From contig NZ_CANLRP010000055.1 in the NCBI RefSeq assembly GCF_947493425.1, positions 1 to 45,105 on the forward strand: a stretch of 45,105 nucleotides of DNA, read 5' to 3'. The notes under the pieces were generated by a model. The model saw only the letters and a list, made by a program, of their open reading frames with translations, searched no databases and was not told where the DNA came from. Positions 25,178 to 32,390 of the stretch are shown here, in pieces. Positions within the stretch are counted from its first letter, which is position 1; each line of letters begins with the position of its first letter. The position numbers were made by a program, and so were the translations under genes. The DNA is from an uncultured Microscilla sp. (lineage in GTDB: Bacteria > Bacteroidota > Bacteroidia > Cytophagales > Microscillaceae).

Positions 25178-26365
25178 ATGTACGAGACTCTTAAACCTGT
25201 ATTGGAAAAAGAACTGGCTGAAATAAAAGAAGCTGGTTTATATAAATCAGAACGTATTATTACCTCACAGCAAACCGCTGACATTACCACCGATGAAGCG
25301 GGTGAGGTGATTAACTTTTGTGCCAACAACTATTTGGGCTTGGCAAATCACCCACGAATAATCAAAGCAGCCCAAAATGCCTTAGAGAAATATGGCTTTG
25401 GAATGGCTTCGGTGCGTTTTATTTGTGGTACTCAAGATATTCACAAAGAGCTTGAACGTCGTATTTCTGAGTTTTTTGGCACCGAAGATACCATTTTATA
25501 TGCCGCAGCTTTTGATGCCAACGGGGGAGTTTTTGAGCCTCTGTTCAATGCTGAAGACGCCATCATTTCTGACCAGTTAAACCATGCTTCTATCATTGAC
25601 GGCGTAAGACTGTGCAAGGCTCAGCGTTTTCGTTACAAGCATAACGACATGGCAGACCTGGAAGAAAGGCTGAAAGAAAGCCAAAACTGTCGCCACCGTA
25701 TCATTGTAACTGATGGAGTTTTTTCGATGGATGGCACTATAGCCCAAATGGATAAAATTTGTGACCTTGCCGACAAATACAAGGCGTTGGTAATGACGGA
25801 CGAATGCCACTCTACCGGATTTATGGGTAAAACTGGGCGTGGTGTACCCGAACATTGTGGGGTGATGGACAGGGTAGACATTGTAACAGGTACTTTGGGC
25901 AAGGCTATGGGAGGTGCCTCTGGTGGTTTTACTACAGGTAAAAAAGAAATCATAGAAATGCTACGCCAGCGTTCACGTCCTTATTTGTTTTCTAATACGT
26001 TGGCGCCCGCCATTGTAGGGGCATCTATCGAGGTATTTAAAATGCTTTCAGAAACCACTGCTTTGCGCGATAAGCTGGAAGACAACACGACCTACTTCCG
26101 TGAAAAAATGACCGCTGCCGGGTTCGATATTAAGCCGGGTGTACATGCCATTGTACCTATTATGTTGTACGATGCACCACTTTCGCAAAAGTTTGCCGAA
26201 AAACTCCTCGCCAAGGGCATTTATGTCATTGGGTTTTACTACCCGGTAGTACCTAAGGGGCAAGCACGTATTCGAGTGCAAATTTCGGCAGTACACGAAC
26301 GTCACCATCTTGACAAAGCCATTGAGTCATTTACCGAAGTAGGTAAAGAATTAGGAGTAATATAA
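25178..26365 (+). CDS. kbl: 2-amino-3-ketobutyrate CoA ligase (glycine C-acetyltransferase)
   Basis: This PLP enzyme of about 395 aa belongs to the alpha-oxoamine synthase family. It cleaves 2-amino-3-ketobutyrate with CoA to glycine and acetyl-CoA, completing threonine breakdown begun by Tdh (4470). Visible features are [13 protein letters not shown] near residue 50, [43 protein letters not shown] with the cofactor Asp, and [14 protein letters not shown] with the Schiff-base lysine. I chose ATG 25178 because this matches the usual start [10 protein letters not shown]. An in-frame ATG at 25106 would add 24 odd residues. Kbl is preferred over the related BioF, KAS or SPT activities because of the phrase set and the presence of tdh. 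Confidence 0.93.
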   Translation: MYETLKPVLEKELAEIKEAGLYKSERIITSQQTADITTDEAGEVINFCANNYLGLANHPRIIKAAQNALEKYGFGMASVRFICGTQDIHKELERRISEFFGTEDTILYAAAFDANGGVFEPLFNAEDAIISDQLNHASIIDGVRLCKAQRFRYKHNDMADLEERLKESQNCRHRIIVTDGVFSMDGTIAQMDKICDLADKYKALVMTDECHSTGFMGKTGRGVPEHCGVMDRVDIVTGTLGKAMGGASGGFTTGKKEIIEMLRQRSRPYLFSNTLAPAIVGASIEVFKMLSETTALRDKLEDNTTYFREKMTAAGFDIKPGVHAIVPIMLYDAPLSQKFAEKLLAKGIYVIGFYYPVVPKGQARIRVQISAVHERHHLDKAIESFTEVGKELGVI

Positions 26366-26377
26366 ATCATTTAAAAT

Positions 26378-26414
26378 ATACCTGTCGGTATCTCAGTGCT
26401 GGCAGGTATTTTAT
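26378..26414 (+). terminator. Possible terminator after kbl
   Basis: ATACCTG and CAGGTAT pair over 7 bp, with A and T tracts on each side, around an 18-nt loop that is partly self-complementary. The T-tract TTTTATT follows. Stem strength is modest, and the next gene starts 11 bp later, so read-through or attenuation is likely. Confidence 0.45.
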
Positions 26415-26424
26415 TGAAACACAC

Positions 26425-26850
26425 ATGCAAGACTTACTAAAAGACTATCCGTCGGTAATAGAACAAAAAATAGCCTGGGGCGATATGGACGCGGCACAAC
26501 ATATCAACAATACCGTATATTTTAGGTATTTTGAAAGTGGACGCATTGCTTATTTTGATGAGGTTGGTTTTTCTGATTTTGACCAAATAGGACCTATCCT
26601 TGCCGAAACCAGTTGTCGTTACCGCATCCCTTTGATACACCCTGATACTATCTCTATTGCTACCCGAATACAAACAGATAGCTTTTATGAGTTTGGTTTT
26701 GTCATGGAACATGTTGTAGTGAGTCACCAACACCAACAAATAGCTGCCAAGGGTACATCGCGCATTGTGAGTTATGATTACTCGAAACGAGAAAAAGCCC
26801 CTTTGCCACAGGTGCTCAAAGACAAAATGTTGGCGTATGAACGCAAATAA
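26425..26850 (+). CDS. Acyl-CoA thioesterase, 4HBT hot-dog family
   Basis: This 141-aa single hot-dog domain has the family active-site phrase WGDMDAAQHINNTVYFRYFE, in which one of the two Asp (20 or 22) is the likely catalytic residue. It resembles YbgC/FadM-like thioesterases that hydrolyse acyl-CoA or acyl-ACP in the cytosol. The substrate cannot be read from the sequence. It begins 59 bp after kbl and is followed 24 bp later by the N-formylglutamate hydrolase gene, so these may be co-transcribed. Confidence 0.88.
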   Translation: MQDLLKDYPSVIEQKIAWGDMDAAQHINNTVYFRYFESGRIAYFDEVGFSDFDQIGPILAETSCRYRIPLIHPDTISIATRIQTDSFYEFGFVMEHVVVSHQHQQIAAKGTSRIVSYDYSKREKAPLPQVLKDKMLAYERK

Positions 26851-26874
26851 TTAAAACCAATCAAGCCTAAAAAA

Positions 26875-27675
26875 ATGACTTACCAAATTATAGCCCCCAC
26901 TGCACCCAGAGTGCCTATTGTGATAAGTGTACCCCATTGCGGAGTAGCTTTTCCTGACGATATTAAGTCACAATATGTACCCGAACTGATTGCTCAACCC
27001 GACGATACTGATTGGTTTGTAGACCGTTTGTATGATTTTGCCCCAGCCTTGGGTATTACAGTGATTAAAGCGCACTATAGCCGTTGGGTAATAGATTTGA
27101 ACCGTAACCCTGAGAGCAAACCTTTGTACAATGATGGCAGAGTAATTACAGCATTGACACCTACTACCAATTTCCTGGGTGAGTCATTGTATATAGGGGC
27201 AACTCCTGACCCTGCCGAAGTACAACGAAGACTAGAGGCCTATTACTTGCCTTACCACCAGAAGGTAAATGATTTGTTGGATGATTTGCAAAAAGATTTC
27301 CCCCATGTGTTATTATACGATGCACATTCTATAAGACAGGTAGTAAAAACCATTCATTCGAATCCTTTCCCTGATCTGTTGTTGGGAAGTAACGACGAGA
27401 AATCGGCACATGCAGCGTTAATTAAAATTGCGCTTGAAGGTTTGGCAGCAGGTGATTATTCGCTGGAGCACAATACTCTTTTTAAGGGGGGACACATCAC
27501 TCGTTCGTTTGGACAACCATCGCGCAAGCGTCATGCACTACAGCTCGAACGCAGCAAGGTTTTGTACATGAACGATGCCGAAACTGAGTATGCTCCTGAG
27601 CGTGCCGAAAAGTTAAAAGCAATCTTAAAACCTATGTTTACCCAATTGATAACAGCATTGAAAAACTTGGATTAA
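26875..27675 (+). CDS. N-formylglutamate amidohydrolase family protein
   Basis: This 266-aa protein of the N-formylglutamate amidohydrolase family splits N-formylglutamate to glutamate and formate in one branch of histidine degradation. Family phrases are VVISVPHCGVAFPDD (metal-binding His), DDTDWFVDRLYDFAP, HYSRWVIDLNRNPES, and VLLYDAHSIRQVV. The C-terminal FKGGHITRSFGQPS is also typical. Length is normal. Next in line, after 162 bp, is an arginase-fold protein that in other Bacteroidota is annotated formimidoylglutamase, so the neighbourhood hints at formyl/formimino-glutamate use. No hutH, hutU or hutI is in the window. Confidence 0.88.
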   Translation: MTYQIIAPTAPRVPIVISVPHCGVAFPDDIKSQYVPELIAQPDDTDWFVDRLYDFAPALGITVIKAHYSRWVIDLNRNPESKPLYNDGRVITALTPTTNFLGESLYIGATPDPAEVQRRLEAYYLPYHQKVNDLLDDLQKDFPHVLLYDAHSIRQVVKTIHSNPFPDLLLGSNDEKSAHAALIKIALEGLAAGDYSLEHNTLFKGGHITRSFGQPSRKRHALQLERSKVLYMNDAETEYAPERAEKLKAILKPMFTQLITALKNLD

Positions 27676-27837
27676 TATAAGTAAAGCTTTTGATAATCAA
27701 TTGTTTAAATATTTATAAAGAATAAAGTAGTTGTAGATTACTAGAATTAAATACTGATCTTATAGTTGACTACTTGCAGCTTGTGCTGAATTAAAACTAT
27801 ATTTGCTCAAACTGTTTTAAAAGACCCAGGTACCATT

Positions 27838-28995
27838 ATGGACTTTACGCTCTTTTTCGATGCATTAGACAAGACCCTTTTTGAAGGAATAGCAGGTACT
27901 GATACTTGGTATGAGCATGTGCAGGTCTATGATAAAAGACCAATAAAATGGGAGAAAAAGCATTTAGCAATTATTGGGGTAACCGAAGAACGGGGTACCA
28001 AAACCAATCAGGGAGTGGCAAAAGCCGCCAACGAAATTCGTAAACGCCTGTATCGCCTGAAGAAAGGCAAAGGGGCTTATCAGATTGTAGATTTAGGTAA
28101 TTTACGTAGTGGGATGAGTCTCGAAGAAACCTACACTCGTTTGCGTCAATCTTGTGAGTTTTTACTCAATAAAAACGTGATCCCCATTGTATTAGGAGGG
28201 TCACACGACCTGACTTTGGGGCAGTTTTTAGCATACGAACAGGCAGGTAAAATTATCAATATGGTAAATGTAGATGCTTGCATAGACCTTGAGCAAACCC
28301 CCTTGCCAGATATGAGCACTTGCCATGTACATAAAATGCTTACTCACCAACCCGGTTATTTGTTTGCTTTTAGTCACTTAGGCTACCAAAGTTACCTTAA
28401 CTCCCCTAAAACCCTCGAAACCCTCGAAAAACTCAATTTTGATGCGTACAGTGTAGGACAAATGCGGGACGACCTGAATGAAATAGAACCAGTGGTGCGC
28501 AACGCTGATATGTTGAGCTTTGACCTGACCGCCATCAAAATGAGTGATGCTGTAGGCAACCGAAATGCGCAAAACTTTGGGCTAACTGGAGAAGAAGCTT
28601 GTCAGATTTGTTGGTATGCGGGGTTAAGCGCACGCTTGAGCTCTATTGGTTTTTATGAGTACAACCCCGATGAAGATGTGCGCCATCAAACGGCTTCGTT
28701 GATTGCTACCATGATTTGGTATTTTGTAGAGGGGTATTATCACCGCACCGATGAGCTCAATTTTAATGGCAATGCCTTTATGAAATATGTAGTTTCGAGA
28801 CTAAACAACTCCAGCAACATTATATTCTATAAACACAAGGTTACCCAAAAATGGTGGATGGAAGTGCCTTACCCTCAGACTGTTACTTCTAATAAAGAAA
28901 AAATGATTGTGCCCTGTAGTTATAAAGATTACCAAAAAGCCAGCCGTGGAGATATACCCGATCGTTGGCTGATGACTTATAATAAGTTGGGGTAG
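27838..28995 (+). CDS. Arginase/formimidoylglutamase-fold protein with altered metal site
   Basis: This 385-aa ureohydrolase-fold protein has HGGx-type metal ligand His123 in LGGSHDLTLG. The canonical DAHxD appears as DACID (Asp146, Cys148, Asp150), and SxDxD appears as SFDLT (Asp229, Thr231). Thus the ligands of the first metal are kept (H123, D146, D150, D229), but two ligands of the second (His, Asp) are replaced by Cys and Thr. Bacteroidota proteins like this are annotated formimidoylglutamase, which cleaves formiminoglutamate to glutamate and formamide; I recall similar changes in relatives but have not checked. It may have one metal or a changed reaction. It has a long C-terminal tail after residue 290. 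Confidence 0.8.
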   Translation: MDFTLFFDALDKTLFEGIAGTDTWYEHVQVYDKRPIKWEKKHLAIIGVTEERGTKTNQGVAKAANEIRKRLYRLKKGKGAYQIVDLGNLRSGMSLEETYTRLRQSCEFLLNKNVIPIVLGGSHDLTLGQFLAYEQAGKIINMVNVDACIDLEQTPLPDMSTCHVHKMLTHQPGYLFAFSHLGYQSYLNSPKTLETLEKLNFDAYSVGQMRDDLNEIEPVVRNADMLSFDLTAIKMSDAVGNRNAQNFGLTGEEACQICWYAGLSARLSSIGFYEYNPDEDVRHQTASLIATMIWYFVEGYYHRTDELNFNGNAFMKYVVSRLNNSSNIIFYKHKVTQKWWMEVPYPQTVTSNKEKMIVPCSYKDYQKASRGDIPDRWLMTYNKLG

Positions 28996-29068
28996 TTTTT
29001 TGGAACGATGAGTAATCAATGCTGGTATTGCTTTGTGGCTAAATGGCTTTTGTCAGGTTAGAGGCTGT

Positions 29069-29153
29069 CTAATAAATTTGAGGAGAATATTCTGTTAAAA
29101 GAGAATTATACCCTCCAGGTTTTAAAAAACCTGGAGGGTATAAAATTTATTAG
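29069..29153. repeat. Nested palindrome: 11-bp inverted repeats around an 18-bp perfect hairpin
   Basis: CTAATAAATTT (29069-29079) is inverted at 29143-29153. Inside lies TTATACCCTCCAGGTTTT (29106-29123), mirrored perfectly at 29126-29143 with only AA between. It is preceded by GAGGCTGTC, which resembles some insertion-sequence ends. It has no T-run for a strong terminator on the plus strand. It abuts foldback element B. Confidence 0.8.
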
Positions 29154-29310
29154 GAATGGTGTAAAAATAAATTTCTATGGTTTAATAAAATATTTTGTTG
29201 CTAGACGAGGCAAAAAATCGGCTAATAGCAGCGCTATTCGGCTATTTTTTAACAAAGTATAGCCTCAAAAGATGAGGTTAAGAATGTAAATTTATTTTGG
29301 TACCATTCCT
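29152..29310. mobile_element. MITE-like foldback element, GGAATGG family, copy B
   Basis: About 159 bp, bounded by AGGAATGGTGTAAAAATAAA and the complement at ACCATTCCT, with TA on both sides. It carries the internal hairpin AATAGC-AGC-GCTATT and CGGCTATTTTTTAACAAAGT, shared with copy A at 2989. Copy B lacks the 36 bp that copy A has around 3050-3090. No gene is inside. Confidence 0.75.
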
Positions 29311-29552
29311 TAGGCTTGATGGGCGTGTAAAAAACTCAAATCGTTGAGTAAAAAACGGATTTCTAAAAGCCTTTGCTCTAAATGTTGGGCAACATTGACT
29401 AAACCTGGTTGTTGACAATGTTCAATGAGTACGTCAGCATTGAGCGCAAAAGCCTCGATACGGCTACGAACCGATTGTTCGAATAATGTAATGTCTAAAG
29501 CAATGGGTGCCTCTACACTTTGGGCAGCTGATACAAATGTTTTATATTGCAT
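29310..29552 (-). CDS. Small helical protein of 80 aa, unknown
   Basis: An ATG at 29552 opens an 80-codon frame whose product (MQYKTFVSAAQS at the start, LLNDLSFLHAHQA at the end) is mostly helical and mildly acidic, without membrane segments. The stop codon TAA is made by the junction with foldback element B (last base of the element plus the TA flank). The original protein may therefore have been longer and been cut by the insertion. It is followed upstream by about 370 bp without a gene, apart from the putative tmk promoter. Function unknown. Confidence 0.55.
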   Translation of the reverse strand: MQYKTFVSAAQSVEAPIALDITLFEQSVRSRIEAFALNADVLIEHCQQPGLVNVAQHLEQRLLEIRFLLNDLSFLHAHQA

Positions 29553-29888
29553 GCTAATAAATATTTATTGTTTATTAAAAGCCCTTGAGGGAAGTCTCCA
29601 AACTAATACCTCTTGGGCTATATTCTCACCCTGAGAATATGGTGTAAAGATAACAAAAAAACCATCAAAATCAAAGGTTTTTGAGTTTTAATATGTTGAT
29701 ATTCAGTGGCTTATATATTGCACTTGCTTGCATTACAACTACCTTAAAAATACTTCCTTATGCCCTCATTTCAATGCATTGATTACAATAAAATGCGGTA
29801 TTGACTCCCCATACACTGGAGCTGTAGTGTGCCAATTTTCAGCCTTAAGTTTGCAATGGGCCAAGGACTAAAAGCTGTAGACTATTAC

Positions 29889-29896
29889 TATATTTG
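29889..29896 (+). promoter_or_regulatory. Candidate -7 box for tmk
   Basis: TATATTTG matches TAnnTTTG and lies 28 bp before the chosen ATG (29925). The expected -33 TTTG is not at the right distance. The 29553-29888 gap before it shows no gene; it is AT-rich with only a short hairpin around CTCACCCTGAG. Confidence 0.45.
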
Positions 29897-29924
29897 CGCC
29901 AGCAAATTAATTTCTAATAGAACA

Positions 29925-30623
29925 ATGACAAAACCCAATAAATTTATTGTAATAGAAGGGCTGGACGGTTCAGGTAAGTCAACCCAGCTTAAGCTCATCA
30001 CGGCTCACTTGCAAAATGCAGGTATCAAGTACCAACACATTCATTTTCCGGTCATGAGCGAGGGTTACTATGGACAACTTACAGCTGAATTTTTACGTGG
30101 TGATTTGGGTGCCCTAAACCAGGTACACCCCAAAATAGCTGCTTTGATATTTGCGGGCAACCGGGTAGAGCATTTGGCGCAAATCAAGCAATGGCTTGCC
30201 GATGGGTACGTAGTCATTGCCGATCGTTATGTCAACTCTAACATTGCTTTTCAATGTGCTAAGTTTGACAACCAAACAGAAAAAGACACCCTCAAGAAGT
30301 GGATTCTAGAGTTTGAATATGAATTTAATTTGCTGCCTCGACCGGCTTCTTCTCTGTTTTTAGATGTGCCTTTTGCTTCGATTAAAAAATCGTTAACCAA
30401 CCAACGCGAAGGCGACGATCGTGCCTATTTACAAGGTAAAAGCGATATTCACGAAGACTCACTCGATTTGCAAGAAAAAGTGCGCCAAGAGTACTTGCAG
30501 ATGGTCAAAGAACAACCCGATTTTCATTTGGTCAAATGTTCAGACGAGGACGGAAATTATTTGCCCCCGGAGCAAATTCATGCCGAGATAAAAGCAAGGT
30601 TTGATCAATTGAGCGAAGGATAA
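29925..30623 (+). CDS. tmk: Thymidylate kinase-like protein
   Basis: This P-loop kinase of about 232 aa phosphorylates dTMP to dTDP, needed for dTTP supply. IVIEGLDGSGKSTQ (from residue 8) is the Walker A and lead-in of dTMP kinases, VIADRYVNSNIAFQ carries the DRY motif, and the sequence near KSLTNQREGDDRAYL is the LID region. The start at ATG 29925 fits the family and the -7 box at 29889. Frames opened further upstream would add about 32 odd residues. It is somewhat longer than the ~210-aa E. coli enzyme, because of the LID and tail. The next gene begins directly after its stop codon. Confidence 0.88.
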   Translation: MTKPNKFIVIEGLDGSGKSTQLKLITAHLQNAGIKYQHIHFPVMSEGYYGQLTAEFLRGDLGALNQVHPKIAALIFAGNRVEHLAQIKQWLADGYVVIADRYVNSNIAFQCAKFDNQTEKDTLKKWILEFEYEFNLLPRPASSLFLDVPFASIKKSLTNQREGDDRAYLQGKSDIHEDSLDLQEKVRQEYLQMVKEQPDFHLVKCSDEDGNYLPPEQIHAEIKARFDQLSEG

Positions 30624-31076
30624 ATGATTACCTTAGAAAGAACTCATTCGGACAACGAAGATTTTATAGAGCTCATCAAACACCTGGATGCTTATCTGAA
30701 GGTGCAAGATGGAGAAGATCATGATTTTTATGCCCAATACAACAAGGTAGACGCTATACGCTGGGTGCTAGTGGCTTATAGCAATGGAGTAGCGGCAGGC
30801 TGTGGGGCTATCAAACCTTACAATGAGCAAACCATAGAACTCAAACGCATGTTTGTGCACCCCGATCATCGAGGTAAGGGTATTGCCCAGACAATGCTGC
30901 AACATTTGGAACAGTGGGCTGCAGAAGAGGGGTTTACCACTTGTGTATTGGAAACTGGAGTAAAGCAAGTAGAGGCGATTAGGTTATATACCAAGGCGGG
31001 TTATGAACTGATGGATAACTACGGGCAATATGCTGGGTTAGCCACAAGTGTATGTATGAAGAAAGCGTTGAAGTAG
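30624..31076 (+). CDS. GNAT family N-acetyltransferase
   Basis: This 150-aa protein has the acetyl-CoA-binding pyrophosphate loop in FVHPDHRGKGIAQ and the following helix MLQHLEQWAAEEGF, and a final strand around RLYTKAGYEL. It is a typical cytosolic N-acetyltransferase of unknown substrate. Its ATG follows the tmk stop codon with no gap, so the two are translated from one transcript. Confidence 0.87.
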   Translation: MITLERTHSDNEDFIELIKHLDAYLKVQDGEDHDFYAQYNKVDAIRWVLVAYSNGVAAGCGAIKPYNEQTIELKRMFVHPDHRGKGIAQTMLQHLEQWAAEEGFTTCVLETGVKQVEAIRLYTKAGYELMDNYGQYAGLATSVCMKKALK

Positions 31077-31118
31077 GCGAGTGTAGTTGAGCGATATACT
31101 CAGTGATTGTAATGAAAA

Positions 31119-31158
31119 TAAAAAACAAGCGACCTTATCTTGTGATAAGATCGCTTGT
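31119..31158 (-). terminator. Terminator for the CoA-binding protein gene (minus strand)
   Basis: ACAAGCGA-CTTATC pairs with GATAAG-TCGCTTGT (14 bp with one mismatch) around a short loop. The A-run at 31119-31124 gives a T-run on the minus strand. It lies just beyond the stop codon of the gene at 31163 and may also end the GNAT transcript. Confidence 0.85.
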
Positions 31159-31162
31159 GAGT

Positions 31163-31522
31163 TTAATACTGCCCAGTAGACAACATGACCAGCGTACAGG
31201 CAAACACAGGCTCTATGCCATTGTCTTTGGCAAGCTGCGCCAACTCCATGTTTTCGGTACCAGGATTAAAAATCAAGCGTTTGGGCTTGGTTTTCAATAT
31301 ATAGTCGTACCATTCGCTTTGGTGGCGAGCCCCAATATATAGCGTAATGGTATCTATATTGCTGATTACCTTTTTGTCATTGATGATGTCTTTGCCAAAT
31401 ACTTGTCCCTTTTTTATACCCACCGGAAAAATCTCGTGACCATGTCCAGCGAGGCGGTCTGCCGCCAAAAAAGCATAACGTGAGGGGTTGGTGGTTGCTC
31501 CTAGAATCAGTGTGTTTTTCAT
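31163..31522 (-). CDS. CoA-binding domain protein (YccU-like)
   Basis: This 119-aa Rossmann-like CoA-binding domain belongs to the YccU/DUF family. The phrase LILGATTNPSRYAFLAADRL near residue 5 is the nucleotide loop, and FNPGTENMELAQLAKDNGI near 85-105 is the conserved second half. Its length is that of single-domain members. A biochemical role is not known. It overlaps nothing and follows the 52-aa gene by 22 bp, on the same strand, so both should share a promoter. Confidence 0.85.
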   Translation of the reverse strand: MKNTLILGATTNPSRYAFLAADRLAGHGHEIFPVGIKKGQVFGKDIINDKKVISNIDTITLYIGARHQSEWYDYILKTKPKRLIFNPGTENMELAQLAKDNGIEPVFACTLVMLSTGQY

Positions 31523-31544
31523 TGGTTGATTTACTTTTTTTTAG

Positions 31545-31703
31545 TTATTCTGAGGGAGGTGTTTGTGCTGTTTTTTCCTCTTCCTTTTGTTCATTCAGCA
31601 CCTTTACATCGTCTTGTACTTGCTTGGCTATATGCCAAAAATTTTCCTCAGTAATTTTAGCCAACTTTTCTTTTTGTTCTTCTGTAATTTGTAGTGTACT
31701 CAT
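31545..31703 (-). CDS. Small 52-aa acidic-lysine protein, unknown
   Basis: ATG 31703 to TAA 31545 encodes MSTLQITEEQKEKLAK, then a helical middle (NFWHIAKQVQDDVKVLNEQK) and an acidic, Pro-containing end. It has no membrane segment. It sits 22 bp upstream of the CoA-binding gene on the same strand, which supports it as a real, co-transcribed gene. Function unknown. Confidence 0.6.
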   Translation of the reverse strand: MSTLQITEEQKEKLAKITEENFWHIAKQVQDDVKVLNEQKEEEKTAQTPPSE

Positions 31704-31760
31704 AATTTAGGGTATTTTAACTATACAAACATTTATTGTATAACCAATGTTCTGAAGGAT

Positions 31761-31924
31761 AAGGGAGCAATTAAAAAATAGTATACCTGTTCTTTGCAAG
31801 CTATTTTATTCTGAGACGCGGCACTTTTTAAAGTCATAGCAGAGCTACGGCTGCAAAAAGTAACAAAGTCTCGGGGCAAAAGAGCAGCTACAAAATGGGT
31901 AAGTTATTTCTTGTTTGCTCCCTA
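31761..31924. mobile_element. Foldback element, GGGAGCAA family
   Basis: About 164 bp with diverged inverted ends (AAGGGAGCAA at the left and TTTGCTCCCT at the right), flanked by TA on both sides. The interior has GAGAC...GTCTC and TAGC-AGA-GCTA stems with AACAAAGTCTC, plus GACGCGGCAC, strings also seen in the GGAATGG family. No gene is inside. It lies between the 52-aa gene and the helicase gene. Confidence 0.65.
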
Positions 31925-32010
31925 AACAAGCCTGCCAAACCAGTCTTATCGAGCACTTAGAGTACTATTTTTATTTAAAAAAATCAAATAAACTTCAATA
32001 ACCCTACTTA

Positions 32011-32041
32011 TTTGTCTGATAACCAGTTTTTTATATTTTTG
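32011..32041 (+). promoter_or_regulatory. Strong-match Bacteroidota promoter in a gene-poor gap
   Basis: TTTG (32011-32014) and TATTTTTG (32034-32041) are 19 bp apart, the spacing expected for the main sigma factor. It points to the helicase gene 350 bp away, beyond foldback element 32193-32355. An 18-codon frame with TTG start near 32057 follows it and stops at once, so no gene lies between. Confidence 0.6.
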
Positions 32042-32192
32042 CATACAAGGAGTAATTTGGATAAAAAACAGTTAACAGTGCCGGATATTTTTGAAAACAC
32101 TTGGGGGAGTTAACAGATTCTGGCGAATGTTGATTAACTTTATAATAACAATTGACATCAAGTTTATAGCAAACAGGCAGGCAATTTTGCTA

Positions 32193-32355
32193 AGAGCTTG
32201 TTTGGACTTTCGTTTTTGAGAGTAGTTGTGATGAATTTGCTAGTAGTATGCGTTAGATTTTGAGTGAATAGCAGCGCTATTGACGAAAAATATAACAAAG
32301 TACTGCTAGTCAAAGTCGCACTAGGACGCCAAAGAATGAACTCCAAACAAGCTCT
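32193..32355. mobile_element. Foldback element, GAGCTTGTTTGGA family
   Basis: About 163 bp with inverted ends AGAGCTTGTTTGGA and the complement TCCAAACAAGCTCT. The interior contains AATAGC-AGC-GCTATT, exactly the core hairpin of the GGAATGG copy B, then AACAAAGTACTGCTAGTC pairing with GCTAGTAGTA upstream. No coding content. It ends 35 bp before the helicase gene. Confidence 0.7.
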
Positions 32356-32390
32356 AAAAGCTGACCTGCCCTCATTCAAAACAAGAATAA

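Noticed and set aside
32057..32113. Eighteen-codon frame (TTG start) after the promoter at 32011
   Set aside because: Too short and without a homologue I recognise; it may be a gene remnant, but nothing supports it.
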